Shown: piece by piece, positions 53,232 to 64,000 of the stretch
How the letters are laid out: every line of letters starts with the position of its first letter
How positions within the stretch are numbered: position 1 is the first letter of the stretch
From: Chrysaora quinquecirrha
Taxonomy: Eukaryota > Cnidaria > Scyphozoa > Semaeostomeae > Pelagiidae
DNA length: 64,000 nucleotides
Assembly (NCBI GenBank): GCA_014526335.1
Contig: JACTAT010000058.1
Span: 100,904 to 164,903, forward strand
Reading direction: 5' to 3'
Position numbers and translations under genes: made by a program
Notes under the pieces: generated by a model
Database searches by the model: none
What the model was told of the DNA's origin: nothing
Seen by the model: only the letters and a program-made list of their open reading frames with translations

Positions 53232-56200
53232 ATGAATGTTAGCTATGCTGATGATGACTTTAATAAAGATGACTCTGAAAGACAGTCAACCTCAATTGCA
53301 AAAGATGCTAAAATCAGTAAGTAAGAGTATTTTGACATTTTCTGTAGGATTCGGGATTAGGATTCCAGTGCAAGTTGCCAAGTAAATGCATTTTTTGAGA
53401 AAGTTGGTATGGAAGTTATTTGGAAAGCTGCCAATTTGTGGCTGCAAATCTATGATTAAGTTCTTCCTGTACTCTAAATCAGAGATAGTCCAAAGGTGCA
53501 GCCTTACCTCTGGCTGTAGCCTGATCATGATGAAATATGGCTAACTCGTGGTGTCAGAAGCTCAGTGTGGTCAGGGTTGAGCTCAGCCAAGGTAGCATCA
53601 CAGCCATGGTGGAGGTCTTGGTTAGTTAACCTGTTACTGAGATCCTAGCCACTAGCACCAAAACACCATTTTCCCTCACCTTTAATGAGCTTCTGTCACA
53701 AAGAGTCATCTGGATTAGGCTGCGAAGCCACAACACCTTCATATTTTGATTCTTGCTTCAGGTGACGTAACAAATGACCTGCCAAACTTCTATATAAAAC
53801 CAAAGCAAACCCAAACAGCAACCACAACATCAGATGACCAAGGCATTTACGAGGACCCAGATACAAGCTCAAGAACGTATGATCCTGTTTGCTCAGCTGA
53901 CAATGACAATTATTTGGAAGTTGTTGGGGGACAGCCAGTGCAGCAAGATGTCCACACCTTGGTCAGAAATTCAAACAAAAAGTTATTTACAAGAGATCCT
54001 ACTCTTAGAGGAAGCATGGTTGGAATGAAAGAAGGAGTTCCAGGGATATACAGTGGATATGACAGAAAAGAGAAAACTTACAGCAAATTGGAGAGATCTG
54101 GTATTTACTTTCATAATCTATAATCTGTAATCTATAGTCTATTGTATTATTTATTTTTTTATTATAATTTTAGTTTGAATTGGATTTGGTGTTACATGTT
54201 TTATTTCACTTTGCTTGGCTTGATTCAATTATATTTGACTTGAGTTGACTTGTATCAATTACGTGCAGCTCAGCTTTATTTGACTTGACATTGACTTCAC
54301 CTCAGTGGACTGGACTGAACTTAACTCAACTCAACTTGACTTGACTTGACTTGAGGTGACCTGACTTGACTTAACTTGGCTTTACTTGACTTAACTTGAC
54401 TTGATTTGACTTGATTTGACTTGTTTTGACTTGTCTTGACTCCAATAGACTTTTCTAGACTTGAATTGGCTCAAATCTACTTGACTTGACTTAACTTGAT
54501 TTGACTTGACTTGACTTAGCTTGACTTGACATGGCTTGACTCAACTTGACTTGACTTGACTTGACTCAACTGGACTCAACTTGATTTGAGTTGACTCAGC
54601 TCGACTTAACTCAACTTGAATCAACTCAACTCAACTTGACTTTGCTTTAATTTACTTGACTTTGCTCTACTTGACTATGCTCTGCTCATTGAACTATAAA
54701 TAAAAAGACTTTTATTTATAGTCTTAATATTTTAAGTCTTTTTATTTATAGTTCAATGGCTCTGCTAGACTCAACTTGACTCGACTTGGCTTCACTCAAC
54801 TCAACCCAAGTCAGCTAGACTTGAATTAACTTGACTTCTCTCCTTACCAACTAAAACGACTTTTAAGAATATGTTCAGTTCTGAAAACCCCATTGAAAGT
54901 TTAAGATACATGTTGGATTGATTGATGATTTTTGATTAAAGTTTCCCTCTGTTTTTAGGTTCTGAATCATCAGCCAAAAGTGATTCCAGTCCAGTCAGAC
55001 CCCCTCGAAAAGCAAGAGGCAAAAGCGACTCATCAATGCTGAAGAGTGATAAAGATAATTATGACAAACTCTGGGCTACAAATAAGAACAAACCTAACGA
55101 CAGTGACGACCATATTTATTCTGTTCTTGGAGAGCTAGATGATGAAATAAATTATGACAAAGTTGAAGAAGGGAATGTCCTAAGCAGCAGTCCTATTAAA
55201 GGCAGTGATAAGTGGATGGATGATAGGAAAAGCACTCTGACTCCACCTGGTATGTCTTAGATTGAAATAATTACCCTAACTTTAAAAGCACCCTGTTTTT
55301 AAGCGCCCCTTTTAATAAACACTTATCTTTAAACAATTATCAACAAAACCAAACCACACCAAATCCAAAAGACCGGTTCTGTGTAGACACAAAGGATTCG
55401 TTTTCTCACTTGAACTCTTCAGTTGATCCTACATTGGTTGGTCTTCCCGCTGAATCCTGCAAGCTGATTGCTGTTTACAAAATCTGACTAGTGCTTTTCA
55501 ATCTGAATCTGGGTACAAATTTTTCTTAAGTCTATTGTTTGGGTCTGTTTCTCACGTTCATACTCTGAGGAGTGTCAGACAAAAAAGCTTTAAAGTATGT
55601 CCGGAAATATTTCCGCCGTTGCTCGCAATTTTAAAATTTTGTATACCACTCAAAAACAATAGCTACTACCGTTGCGTCTTAATTTTCATATCGGAAAGCC
55701 TAGGCGTCTTAATTTTCATATCGGAAAGCCCAAGTTTCACTTAAAGACCAGGGTTTCCAGTGTGAAATGCTCCAATTTATATTGTGAAAATTCACTGTGA
55801 ATTGACATTAGCCAATCAGAAAAGTCTTTTTAACTGGGTAGACAAACTTAGATACGTATAACTAAGAACCCTTAAAACTGACTAACATGCTTAAATAGTT
55901 TTTTTCTCTCTAATTTCAGGCACAAAAGACAGACCATTGAGCACCGTAGTACTACCAATCTCTCCTGTTGAAGAAGCCTCGGGTTCAGAATCAGACTGGG
56001 GATCTGAGTTTGATGAAATTATTGATGATGCTGATGATGATCTTTATGAAATCGTTGGTGATATGTCACAAAAGATTGCTAGCAACGTAAGTGACCTCTC
56101 TATCTAACTAACTAACTAGCTAACTCGCTAACCAACTAACTTAACTAATTAACTAACTTAACTAATTAACTAGCTAACTAACTAACTAACTTACTGCATT

Positions 56201-59200
56201 ACTAGCTAGCTAGACAACTTACTAACTTTCTAATTGAATAACTAACGTACTAACTAACTAACTAACTAACTAAATAACTAACTAACTTACTAACTAACCA
56301 ACTAACTGACTAACTTACTGCCTTACTAGCTAGCAAGACAACTTGCTAACTAACTAATTAAATAACTAACTAACTAACTAACTAACTAATTAACTAAGTA
56401 ACTAACTAACTAAATAACTAACAAAATAACTAACTAACTAACTGACTAACTAACTAACTAACCCACTAACTAACTAACTAACTAACTTAAAAAGTAAGTA
56501 ACTGCTTCATCACCACAGGGTTGCTCCTCCATTCGTAATATCGTCCTTTCTTTTAGCGGGACTCAGTATTTGATTCATTGACGACCGTACGGGCAAAAAC
56601 CGAAGAAGCGTTGAAATCAAAGCCGCACATCAAAGGAAAACCGCTACCTCCGCTGCCGTCTCTACCGCCTTTGCCGCCTTTGCCGCCGGTGCCTGATGAT
56701 AATTCGCTGAATGAGCAAGATGAGGGTAAGTGGAATTATACAAAAGTACCCTAGACGGATTTGTACCCTGTAATAAGTTTAAGTCTCTTAATCTCTGAGG
56801 AGTGTTGGACGAGAAATGCTTTTTAGTATGACCACAGATGTTTTTTAGCAATTGAGAAAGAATGGACATATAAGAGGATGCGGGGCTTAATTTTCTTGTT
56901 TCTCTTTTTTGTCAGATTCAATTCATTACGTGGATATCGGGTTGGATGGCCGTTCGTTCCAGCGCCCTTCGCTGCCAATTTTAAATTCTGATGCAACAGA
57001 GGAGCAGGTAGAAGACTCTCTTTAGCTCTCCTCAGATTTTTGATTGTTTTGGTTTCAGTAAAAGGAAGAATTCTCATCGTTCTGCTGCAGTATGATGCGA
57101 TGCAAGGAATTTCCAATGAGGTTATTGCTTACGAAGGTGCTGTGGCGTCGTGGTGTAATCCAGCCGACTCGTGGTGTTCGAGCCCAGCCACGGTAGCGTC
57201 ACAACCAGGATCGAGGTCTGGGTTAGTTAACCTACAACTGAGATCCTTGGGACTGGCGCTAAATACACCATTTCACCTTCCCTTCTACAGTAATATTTTA
57301 AAATTGGACCTTAATTTTTCAATTTTCCGGCAACGCCCACGAAAGAGACTAGTTGCCGACAGTCTTGGGGCCAGGAGGGGTGCCGCAACCCTCCCCAATA
57401 GCTGCAGTCTTGAAGGAAGTTATCCATTATGTTCGACTTTCCCATTTGTCTAACGATTATCTTCCATTTTATTCTTTTATAAGCTGCGTTCAGTAAGGGT
57501 CCTGGCCTTTTATTTGTCGAGCCCTAAGCGCGACAGATCAGATATGAAAATAAGATCGTTAGTACACCCCTTATTAAGTTAACTATGAAAAGTTGGTCCA
57601 GACAGTATCATAGCTTAGACATCAACTTGAGGAATGAAGGAAATAATCTATCTGTGAATTTTTCAGGTGAAAAGATATCAGATCATTAAATACATTCTGG
57701 AAAACGAGAAAGATTACATCGTCACCCTTCATACTCTTATTCAGGTATCTCTCTCTTGCTTATTGTTTTACTGAATTATCGGTACAGTCTTGAGGCTTAA
57801 TGGTAGAACGCTCGCCTCTCAATTTACAAGTTCTTTGGCTCAAGCTAAGTCGAGTCAAGCGGCAATTCATTCCTTGGGAGTCTCATACACCCTTGCGGTA
57901 GTTTCCATTGATTTCATGGAAATTCCTTATAATCATATAATTCAAGTTGTCCCTTTGAGCCATGTTCTCTTATTTTCACATGTTTTAGTCAATGGTGCTG
58001 GGCCCTTTAATTGGACATTAGAGTAGAACCCTAGTAGAATTAAATGAATAAGACGCCGCCTTGGTACTTCTCTCAGTAGAAAGGTAGTAAGTAGCTGTTG
58101 TGGTGTGGCTGAGTGGTCAAGGCGTTCGTCTCACGGTTGGGGGTTCGAATCTCTTCGGGACCAATTTTCACAAGCCTACAGCCAACCCAGCTGTCCATCC
58201 TTCCGAGGTCTATAAATGAGTACCCAGGGTAATCATTCTAGAAGATCAGTCTGATGGCGCAAACTGCAGGTCCACATCAGCTGTATGGCTTCAGAACTTC
58301 TGACCTGCGTTAACAAATAAAGATTGCTTGCTTGCTTGCTTGCTTGCTTACTTGCTTGCTCGCTTGCTTGCTTGCTTGCGTGCTTGCTTGCTTGCTTGCT
58401 TGCGTGCTTAATTGCATGCTTGCTTAATTGCATGCTTGCTTGCTTGCTTGCTTGCTTGCATGCTTGCTTACTTGCTTGCTTGCTAGCTCCGCCCAGTTAA
58501 TTAACTGAAGTTGAATGTTTCTCTCCCTTTAGGACTACGAGCGTCCGTTGAAAGATAAGAAAATAATAAGCAAAGAAAGTGCCCGAATTATATTCCAACA
58601 TTTACAAGAAGTTGAACAGTGTCATCAGTTGTTTAATATGGCTCTTTGCGGACGCATGTCCGAATGGGAAACGAACCCCAAAATTGGGGATATCATCTAC
58701 GCATCAGTAAGTAGCTTTTGAATTTCTGTCACCATAAGAGACTGAACTATCTCGTCCTGTTCCTCTTGAATGACTAATTTAATTAATGTGGACGATTCCT
58801 TGAGACTAAAATAGGAATTTTTAGAATTCGTCGTTCCCAAGGATATCTGTTGTTGTTGTTGTTATCTCAAACCTCAACAGATACCCTTGGGACCGGCTTC
58901 CAAAATTTGGCAGTTTTTGGCTTGGAATAATTAGCATAAATTATGTAAATGATTGCAGCAGTGGCCACAGCTCTTCAACTCGTCAATGAGTTTGAGACGC
59001 AGCAAAATGTTTTTGTTCGGTTGCACTTGCTTTCAACGATTCATTTCAAACAAAATGAAAAAATAAATGCTTCAAAGGAATCAGAAGACTGAAGGTTGAT
59101 GAACTATCTTAAAACTCCATGCTAGCAAGCGTTTGCTGTTGTTAGAAGTTATCAAGTTTGTTTATACTGGAAGTTTCACCGAGAGTTTTACCGAGTTTTA

Positions 59201-62200
59201 ACAAAAGCCATGAACTTTTGTTACGTGAAGAATTAAGGTTTTGACAAAATTCAGTGTTTTCCTGTGCCTTTCAGGTGACAGCAATTTATTCAAAGCCAGT
59301 AGCTTTTTCTTGTTGAAGATTCAAGTTGAATCATACATATTTGCTGCAGAGAAGTTTTGCTTTTCGTTGCGTGAGCCGTGAGCGTGAATGAGATTTCTCC
59401 ACTTTTGAAGTTTTGTGCAACAAAATACGAGACAAAATAAATGTTACAAAAAAACGAGAAAAAGTTATAGCCACACAAATTTAAACAACCTTTTTTTCTA
59501 AAGTGCAAATTTTAAACTATTTCAGTTCATTTCAGCTTTCTTGAAAATTATTTTTGCTTTATCTTTTGCTGCTCAAAATTTTACCGCGGTAAATGCAAGT
59601 TTGTATGTTGCTTCAAACTTTCTGTATTTTTGCCGTGGAGATGTTAAACTACAGCTATAATTTGCCTTCATCGTTCCTTGTCTGTCTATTCTTTTTATCC
59701 AAGCTAAAAGCAATAACATTTTAGCTGTTTTCTGTGTCATTTTGGAGCGGAAAAGCCCCGGGCCTCAACAGTTTGTTTTGAAATTTCTTTCACCAGGTAG
59801 AACGCCATTGACGACTTTCTAATTTATGCGGACAACAAAAATTTCTATTGTTCGGTCTTAGCCAATCAGAATGCAGAACAGCGAAACCGGTTCCAGGGTC
59901 AAATATGGGCAGCGCAGTGTTTACGGAGAGGTTCTATTTGCCCTGGGTACGAGGTTGATAAGGTTCTTTGTTTATAATGCCCCACATTTCCTTTTTATAC
60001 AGTCTTTTACATATAAAACCAGACACCAAAATTTCTAGAGAAGAACTGCATGGTTTGATTGCCTTAGACTCACTGAAATTCAATTCAATTCAATTCATTT
60101 TTATTCGTAGAAATACAATTTACAATTATAAAAAGTATTCTACACGGCCCAAGAACAGCTGAGCTTATCTAGCTTGGGCCGCTACAAAACTAACAAACTA
60201 ACAAAACTAACAAAATATTAAATTCTAGAAATATTGATTATAAAGGTAAAAAACATGGGTTGAAAATAACATCAAGATCAAAATCAATAAAGGATAATTT
60301 ATAATTATAAGGCTATAACATGACATTTTCTAATATTTTGAAAAAGGAAATAATTTTTATCTATGTTCGCTGGTCATTTTTTGAAGTAAAAAGTAATTAG
60401 TACATAGACGTGAAGAAAAAAACACCACTGGTGCATTTAGACTACTAAAAATCTAAGATACACATGAGTAGCAAAACACTTGCAGATTAACGACGTGAAC
60501 AAACTTCTGAATGAACTGACTTCTTCAGATTTGAAACACAGCTTCCTATGTGGCTGTAGAGTGACTCTTATACTTTCTTTCCTCAGGCTCGACTCAGTCG
60601 CTCACACAGTCGTCAAACTTTCTACGATTTACTCAAAAAACCGCTTGGAAGGTTCCCACAACTGGTTGTACTGCTGCAGGTAAGTACTGCATATAATTAC
60701 ATCAATAAACATAAATTAAACATAATTACCACCCTGCTTCACTTTTCTATTCGGTGCATTTTGATCTTCATCTATGTTTATATTCTGCCTTGGGCTTTTC
60801 CACAAGTGGCGTACCACAATAGATGGGATTCGAACCTGGACTGCATGATCAGAGAGCCAACGACGTTTCCTCAGAGCAATAGAGCAAGGCCTGGCTAAAC
60901 TAGGAGACATGTCGCGCGCGACATTGATGTCCCTTCGGTGTCTCCCAGTTTAGCCACGTCAGAAACTTTGTAGCGCGAAGAAATTTGTAGCAAGAGGCAC
61001 GCAAATGTTTCTGGGAGACAACAGAAACATTTCTTGTCTCCGCGACATGCAAATGACTCGGGGGACATGTTGCTCGCTCGTCACTCGCATGTTTAGCCAC
61101 CCTGGGAGACACACCGAATTGAAAAGTCGCGCGTGACATGCCTCCTAGTTAAGCCACGGCTTCAGTTAAACCACCTTGGAAATTTCGTAGCGCGCGACAA
61201 AATTTGTAGCAAGGGACACGATAAAGCACTGTTGTTGTCTCCCAGAAACATTTCTTGTCTCCGCGACATGCAAATGACTTGGTGGTCGTGATGCTCGCTT
61301 GTCACTCGCATGTTAGCCACCCTGGGAGACACGCCGAATATGATAGTGTCATGCGCGATGATACAGTGTGTCGGGTCTCCTAGTTTAGCCATGGCTTAAT
61401 TAACTATCCCCCACTTTTCCTCAAAACACTTCTACTTTGATATCCATAATCCCACAATCCTCAACATTGCACATATAATTTGCATAATGCCTTTATCTTA
61501 TCTGTTTCAGGAACTTCTGAAAGTCACACCTGTTGACCACTGTGACAGAATGTCCTTCAAATCCTCTGGCCTATCCTGTGGAGTTTGTCCTTAACAGCGC
61601 CGAAAGCTTACAGAAATATGAAGCAAAATATAGCCTTATCCAGTAGAATATGTGAATATTAATAATGTTCAGATGCTCAGATTACTTCTTAATTTGCAGT
61701 TTTCAAAGTCGATGGTTGTAAAGGCGTACAGTAATTACGTGAAGAATTTTACAAAGGCAATGGAACTTGTCAAAGACACTTGTCGTCTTGTCCCAGCTTT
61801 TCTCTCATTCTTAAAAGTAAGGCTCTTCATTTTTGTGTTACTTCATTTCTTCTATACATTATCTGGATTAATTTGACTTAATTTAGAAGAAAAGTAATGA
61901 ATGAGGGTCTAAAGACATGGATCTGTACCAGCCCTCGTGGTGGTCAAAGTATAACTATCCTTACTAATAAAAATCCTTACATGGGAACCTAAGTTTTTGA
62001 ACACAGCCTGTTTAGGTTCTTATGTAATGAGGTGTATACAGGAATCAGGGTCCATGTTCTTTAAAATAGGCTACAATTGGTAGAATAAAAAGTATGGCCA
62101 ATCCCCTTTCGCAGGCCCTGCTCATTCGCAGGCCCTGCTCATCGTTGTAACAAATGCAATGTTTTTAGAGTCCCTGAAGGAGTTTAACTCACACAAAAGT

Positions 62201-63964
62201 TGCGTTTAAGCCCCCTTGTTTGGATTGAAACGCAGTTGCTTTACGAAGACGCTCGGGCCCGTAGGAATTAAGCTTGGGCCCTTATGCAGGGATGGCAAAA
62301 CGAAGTGAGCTCTAGGGTGGAAGTGGGATCCGAGTAATGGGAAGAGTTTTGAAAACATGCCCTTTCGAACCTGGAAGATGCATGTTATGTGTCCTTTGTT
62401 TCGTCACTGCTTATGAATGTAAGGCATTAGGAAGCCTTTTAGCATATTATGGCGAAAAAGCACACAATACGAAAAATTTGTCGAGGCAACTTTTCGTCGG
62501 GGCCCTTAGTTCTTGAACTAAGGGAGCCTAAACTGCGTTATGTCACTGGTTGAAACCTGTAAGTCTTTGGATATTATGCTGAAATGGGTCTTGTTTATTG
62601 GACAGAAAAGAAATATATAATTTCTGGCTGTAGGTTCTTCATTAATGAAGGTTCTTATGTGCAGGTTTTTTACTGTATTAATATTCTAGCTCGAAGTAAC
62701 TTCTTTTGAAAGTAGTGTTTTGAGAGCCTAAAGACATGCTTTAGTTTGCAATTAGCCAAATAGCAGCTAAAACATTACTCCAGATCAGGTCAAGTCACTC
62801 CCGTAGCCTGCTGGCCGCTGGGGCACTTTGATAAGTTCCTCTCCAGCCCTCACGGTCCCTTGCTAGTCCGACACAGGTCGCCGTGCCTCGCTTCTTCTAA
62901 GCTGCGATGTCTCCCATCCATGTGTTTCTTGGCCGCCCTCTGCATCTGTTTCGTAGCAAGAGTCCCAGTCCGTCGTGTAACATGACCGGGTTCGTAGATG
63001 CCAGTCTGCTTGATGATTTATGAAAATTACTCCATGTAGATTTAAAATATATAGATTAGTTTCCTAGTTGACAATCTCTGTTTCTTTCTTCTTTAGGCTC
63101 GACTTAGTCGCTCACACAGTCGTCAAACGTTCTACGATTTACTCAAGAAGCCGCTTGGAAGGTTCCCACAGCTAGTGGTACTGCTACAGGTAAATATTGC
63201 GCATAATCATAGCATGATTCCTTATTGTCTCTAACGAACACCCCCTCTCCGATGAGCGTTCCTCTCAAATATGCGATTTTTTTGGGGGACAACATTTAAG
63301 TGAGCGCCCCAAACTATTACGAAGACAGACACCCAAGGGGATACTCATTACCTTTCAGTACGGATGTGTCCATGCCACTGTTTCCTTGCTGACCCCTAAA
63401 TATTAATCTTAATGTTTTGGGGACCCCAAATATTGAGTCTAGTGTTCTAGAGACCCCAAATATAGCTATCTTTTTTTGACCCCTAAAATGGTTTTGAATT
63501 ACTCCAATTTGACCTTCTTGCTCTTTCGATTCACAACTTCAAAGCCACATTGCATTCCATATGAAGTCATTGCAAATGTGTTCTACCTTTTATCCCAGAA
63601 TTTCACAAAATCGTATCACGTATACCCTTTATTTTGTCCAGAATTATTCCTTATACCTTAAATTTTTTTCGGGTCCGTATATTAATGGCCCAGGGCCTCT
63701 TTTACATACTGACTAGGCAGGGTCAGTTGCCCTCTTGTCGGCTATTGTCTTGTACAATAGCGTATCGTTTTAAACAGTTAAGAATGTCTACCCACTCAAG
63801 GTCCCTTTTAGAAAAGGCCCTCTTGTGACCTTTTCCGAACTTCGTCAGCTAAAAATATTCCTTGTGCTTGTATGATAGTTATTTCTATTTTGCTTATTGT
63901 TTTTATGCAGCCCTTGTTCTCGCAAAGACGCTATCATATTCGTCATGATAATATGCTGCTATGT
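53232..63964 (+). CDS. ARHGEF10: ARHGEF10-like Rho guanine nucleotide exchange factor (3' partial)
   Basis: Phase-consistent exons: 53231-53316 (ATG 53232), 53762-54100, 54959-55249, 55920-56086, 56557-56725, 56916-57007, 57667-57744, 58533-58706, 61700-61816, 63097-63189 and 63911-63964. The N-terminal part is acidic with tyrosine-rich patches ([18 protein letters not shown]) and a proline-rich run ([14 protein letters not shown]). The DH domain starts [15 protein letters not shown], continues DYERPL and [10 protein letters not shown]...SEWE, then [17 protein letters not shown], and [18 protein letters not shown], the conserved KP..RFP helix. RRYHIRHDN begins the PH-like region. This follows the ARHGEF10/ARHGEF17 pattern; such proteins activate RhoA-type GTPases. 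The exon for ELLKVTP... is missing between 63189 and 63911, while displaced copies lie earlier (60587-60679; 61511). Confidence 0.88.
53540..53740 (+). repeat. tRNA-like SINE copy
   Basis: GGCTAACTCGTGGTGTCAGAAGC, GGTCAGGGTTGAGC and a 3' ATCCTAGCCACTAGCACCAAAACACC block match the family of 19314-19494 with more decay. It lies directly before exon 53762-54100. Confidence 0.65.
54140..54860. repeat. TTGAC-rich satellite
   Basis: Irregular 5- to 10-base repeats of TTGACTTGAC, with TCAACTCAAC variants, fill the intron between exons 54100 and 54959. The array is interrupted by a 72-bp element at 54687-54758. Confidence 0.9.
54687..54758. mobile_element. 72-bp palindromic element with 8-bp target duplication
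   Basis: Perfect 25-base inverted arms (54687-54711, CATTGAACTATAAATAAAAA...; 54734-54758) surround a 22-base A/T spacer. The octamer GCTCTGCT occurs immediately on both sides (54679-54686 and 54759-54766). Exact flanking duplication and the clean interruption of the satellite show a mobile insertion. An 8-base duplication suggests hAT-type transposition. Confidence 0.88.
55380..55640 (+). repeat. Dispersed repeat related to 7080-7345 and 19010-19200
   Basis: Shared phrases are TTTTCTCACTTG(A/G)ACTCT, CTGCAAGCTGATTG and CATACTCTGAGGAGTGTCAGAC. It lies between coding exons of the ARHGEF10-like gene. A 21-base direct repeat follows (55676-55731). Confidence 0.6.
56100..56495. repeat. (CTAA)n array
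   Basis: A degenerate CTAA/CTTA tetranucleotide array begins a few bases past the donor of exon 55920-56086 and stops about 60 bases before exon 56557. The motif matches the first half of the array at 13588-14162. Confidence 0.93.
57135..57290 (+). repeat. tRNA-like SINE copy, well preserved
   Basis: GGTGCTGTGGCGTCGTGGTGTAATCCAGCC, GTGTTCGAGCCC and ACTGGCGCTAAATACACC are all in place. It lies in the intron after exon 56916-57007. Confidence 0.75.
58094..58490 (+). repeat. tRNA(Leu/Ser)-derived SINE with (GCTT)n tail
   Basis: The head has the RNA polymerase III A box (TGGCTGAGTGG, about 58106-58116) and B box (GGTTCGAATCTC, 58142-58153), with GTGTGGCTGAGTGGTC typical of a type II tRNA. A tRNA-unrelated body follows to about 58320, then a (GCTT)n tail to 58490 in place of poly(A). 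It differs from the other SINE family in the window and lies just before DH exon 58533-58706. Confidence 0.75.
58707..60586. other. Intron stretch without recognised features
   Basis: Mostly A/T-rich unique-looking sequence. The order of exons requires FSKSMVV to follow 58706, but no such exon is seen here. CAATTCAATTCAATTCA (60080-60098) is a short repeat. Confidence 0.5.
60587..60679 (+). other. Extra copy of the DH-domain exon [16 protein letters not shown]...
   Basis: This 93-base phase 0-0 exon with CAG acceptor and gtaagt donor encodes the same 31 residues as 63097-63189, apart from synonymous third-base changes. It stands before the FSKSMVV exon, out of domain order. The copies' open frames and intact splice sites argue against old decay. 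Confidence 0.85.
60888..61395. mobile_element. Two tandem copies of the CTAAACTAGGAGACATGTCGCG family
   Basis: The first copy spans 60888-61160 and the second, with a decayed left end, 61161-61395. Both contain CAGAAACATTTCTTGTCTCCGCGACATGCAAATGACT and end in a CTCCTAGTT(T/A)AGCCA inverse of the left terminus. Both lie between the displaced exon copies. Confidence 0.8.
61511..61588 (+). pseudogene. Displaced DH exon remnant [13 protein letters not shown]
   Basis: After a good acceptor (TGTTTCAG) the frame reads [15 protein letters not shown], the segment that should follow ...VVLLQ in the DH domain. It then runs to a stop (CCT TAA near 61591) without the family's continuation. No donor restores it. 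No intact second copy is seen between 63190 and 63910. Confidence 0.65.
61817..63096. other. Intron stretch with CCGTCGTGTAACATGACC-type repeat
   Basis: Contains a direct repeat (CGCAGGCCCTGCTCAT twice at 62112-62143) and, at 62780-63010, G/C-rich sequence resembling a retrotransposon fragment, not identified. No exon is seen. Confidence 0.4.
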
Positions 63965-64000
63965 GTGAGTACATCTAGCAATTTGATATATGCAATCTTT

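Noticed and set aside
58094..58165. Functional tRNA-Leu or tRNA-Ser gene
   Set aside because: A and B boxes are present but the acceptor and variable-arm pairing are not convincing, and a SINE body with repeat tail follows.

Overview
This is animal nuclear DNA, AT-rich with intron-containing genes (GT-AG introns plus one probable GC-AG intron), and dense in small inverted-repeat transposons, tRNA-derived SINEs and simple repeats. All recognisable genes are conserved metazoan families. The transposon gene with HEEADTR and AGCDSTS motifs and the general repeat landscape suggest a non-bilaterian animal, most likely a cnidarian (coral or anemone-like). That assignment is inference and rests on no single diagnostic marker.

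Six host genes are supported. (1) 1-7718 (+): the 3' part of a PTB-linker-SH2 adaptor of Shc-like layout, its linker exon broken by a one-base deletion. (2) 27702-10462 (-): WDR70, a WD40 nuclear protein, rebuilt from 14 phase-consistent exons, with one further one-base deletion and at least three sections not found. (3) 28066-29523 (+): a single-exon 2-phosphoxylose phosphatase (PXYLP1-like), divergent from WDR70. (4) 37788-40046 (+): a single-exon SKI/SNO transcriptional corepressor. (5) 52711-49774 (-): the ciliary/centriolar protein CEP19. (6) 53232-63964 (+, running off the window): an ARHGEF10-like Rho guanine nucleotide exchange factor, divergent from CEP19, with a duplicated and out-of-order DH-domain exon.

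Between and inside the genes are several transposon families. They include a non-autonomous hAT element with a perfect 8-bp target duplication nested inside an older element, and a Harbinger-like element with TTA duplications. There are also two palindromic families present in many copies, a TA-duplicating family with T-rich ends, and a 72-bp element made almost entirely of a 25-bp perfect inverted repeat with an 8-bp target duplication. At 40762-44799 lies a near-identical inverted repeat with arms of about 1.93 kb and a 167-bp spacer. Each arm carries the same decayed transposon gene.

Functionally the genes are unrelated housekeeping, signalling and ciliary genes, with two head-to-head pairs (WDR70/PXYLP1 and CEP19/ARHGEF10) that may share promoters. 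A recurring technical theme is one-base shortening of homopolymer runs. It explains the two broken host exons and most of the arm-to-arm differences I noticed in the inverted repeat, so consensus error is a serious alternative to real mutation.
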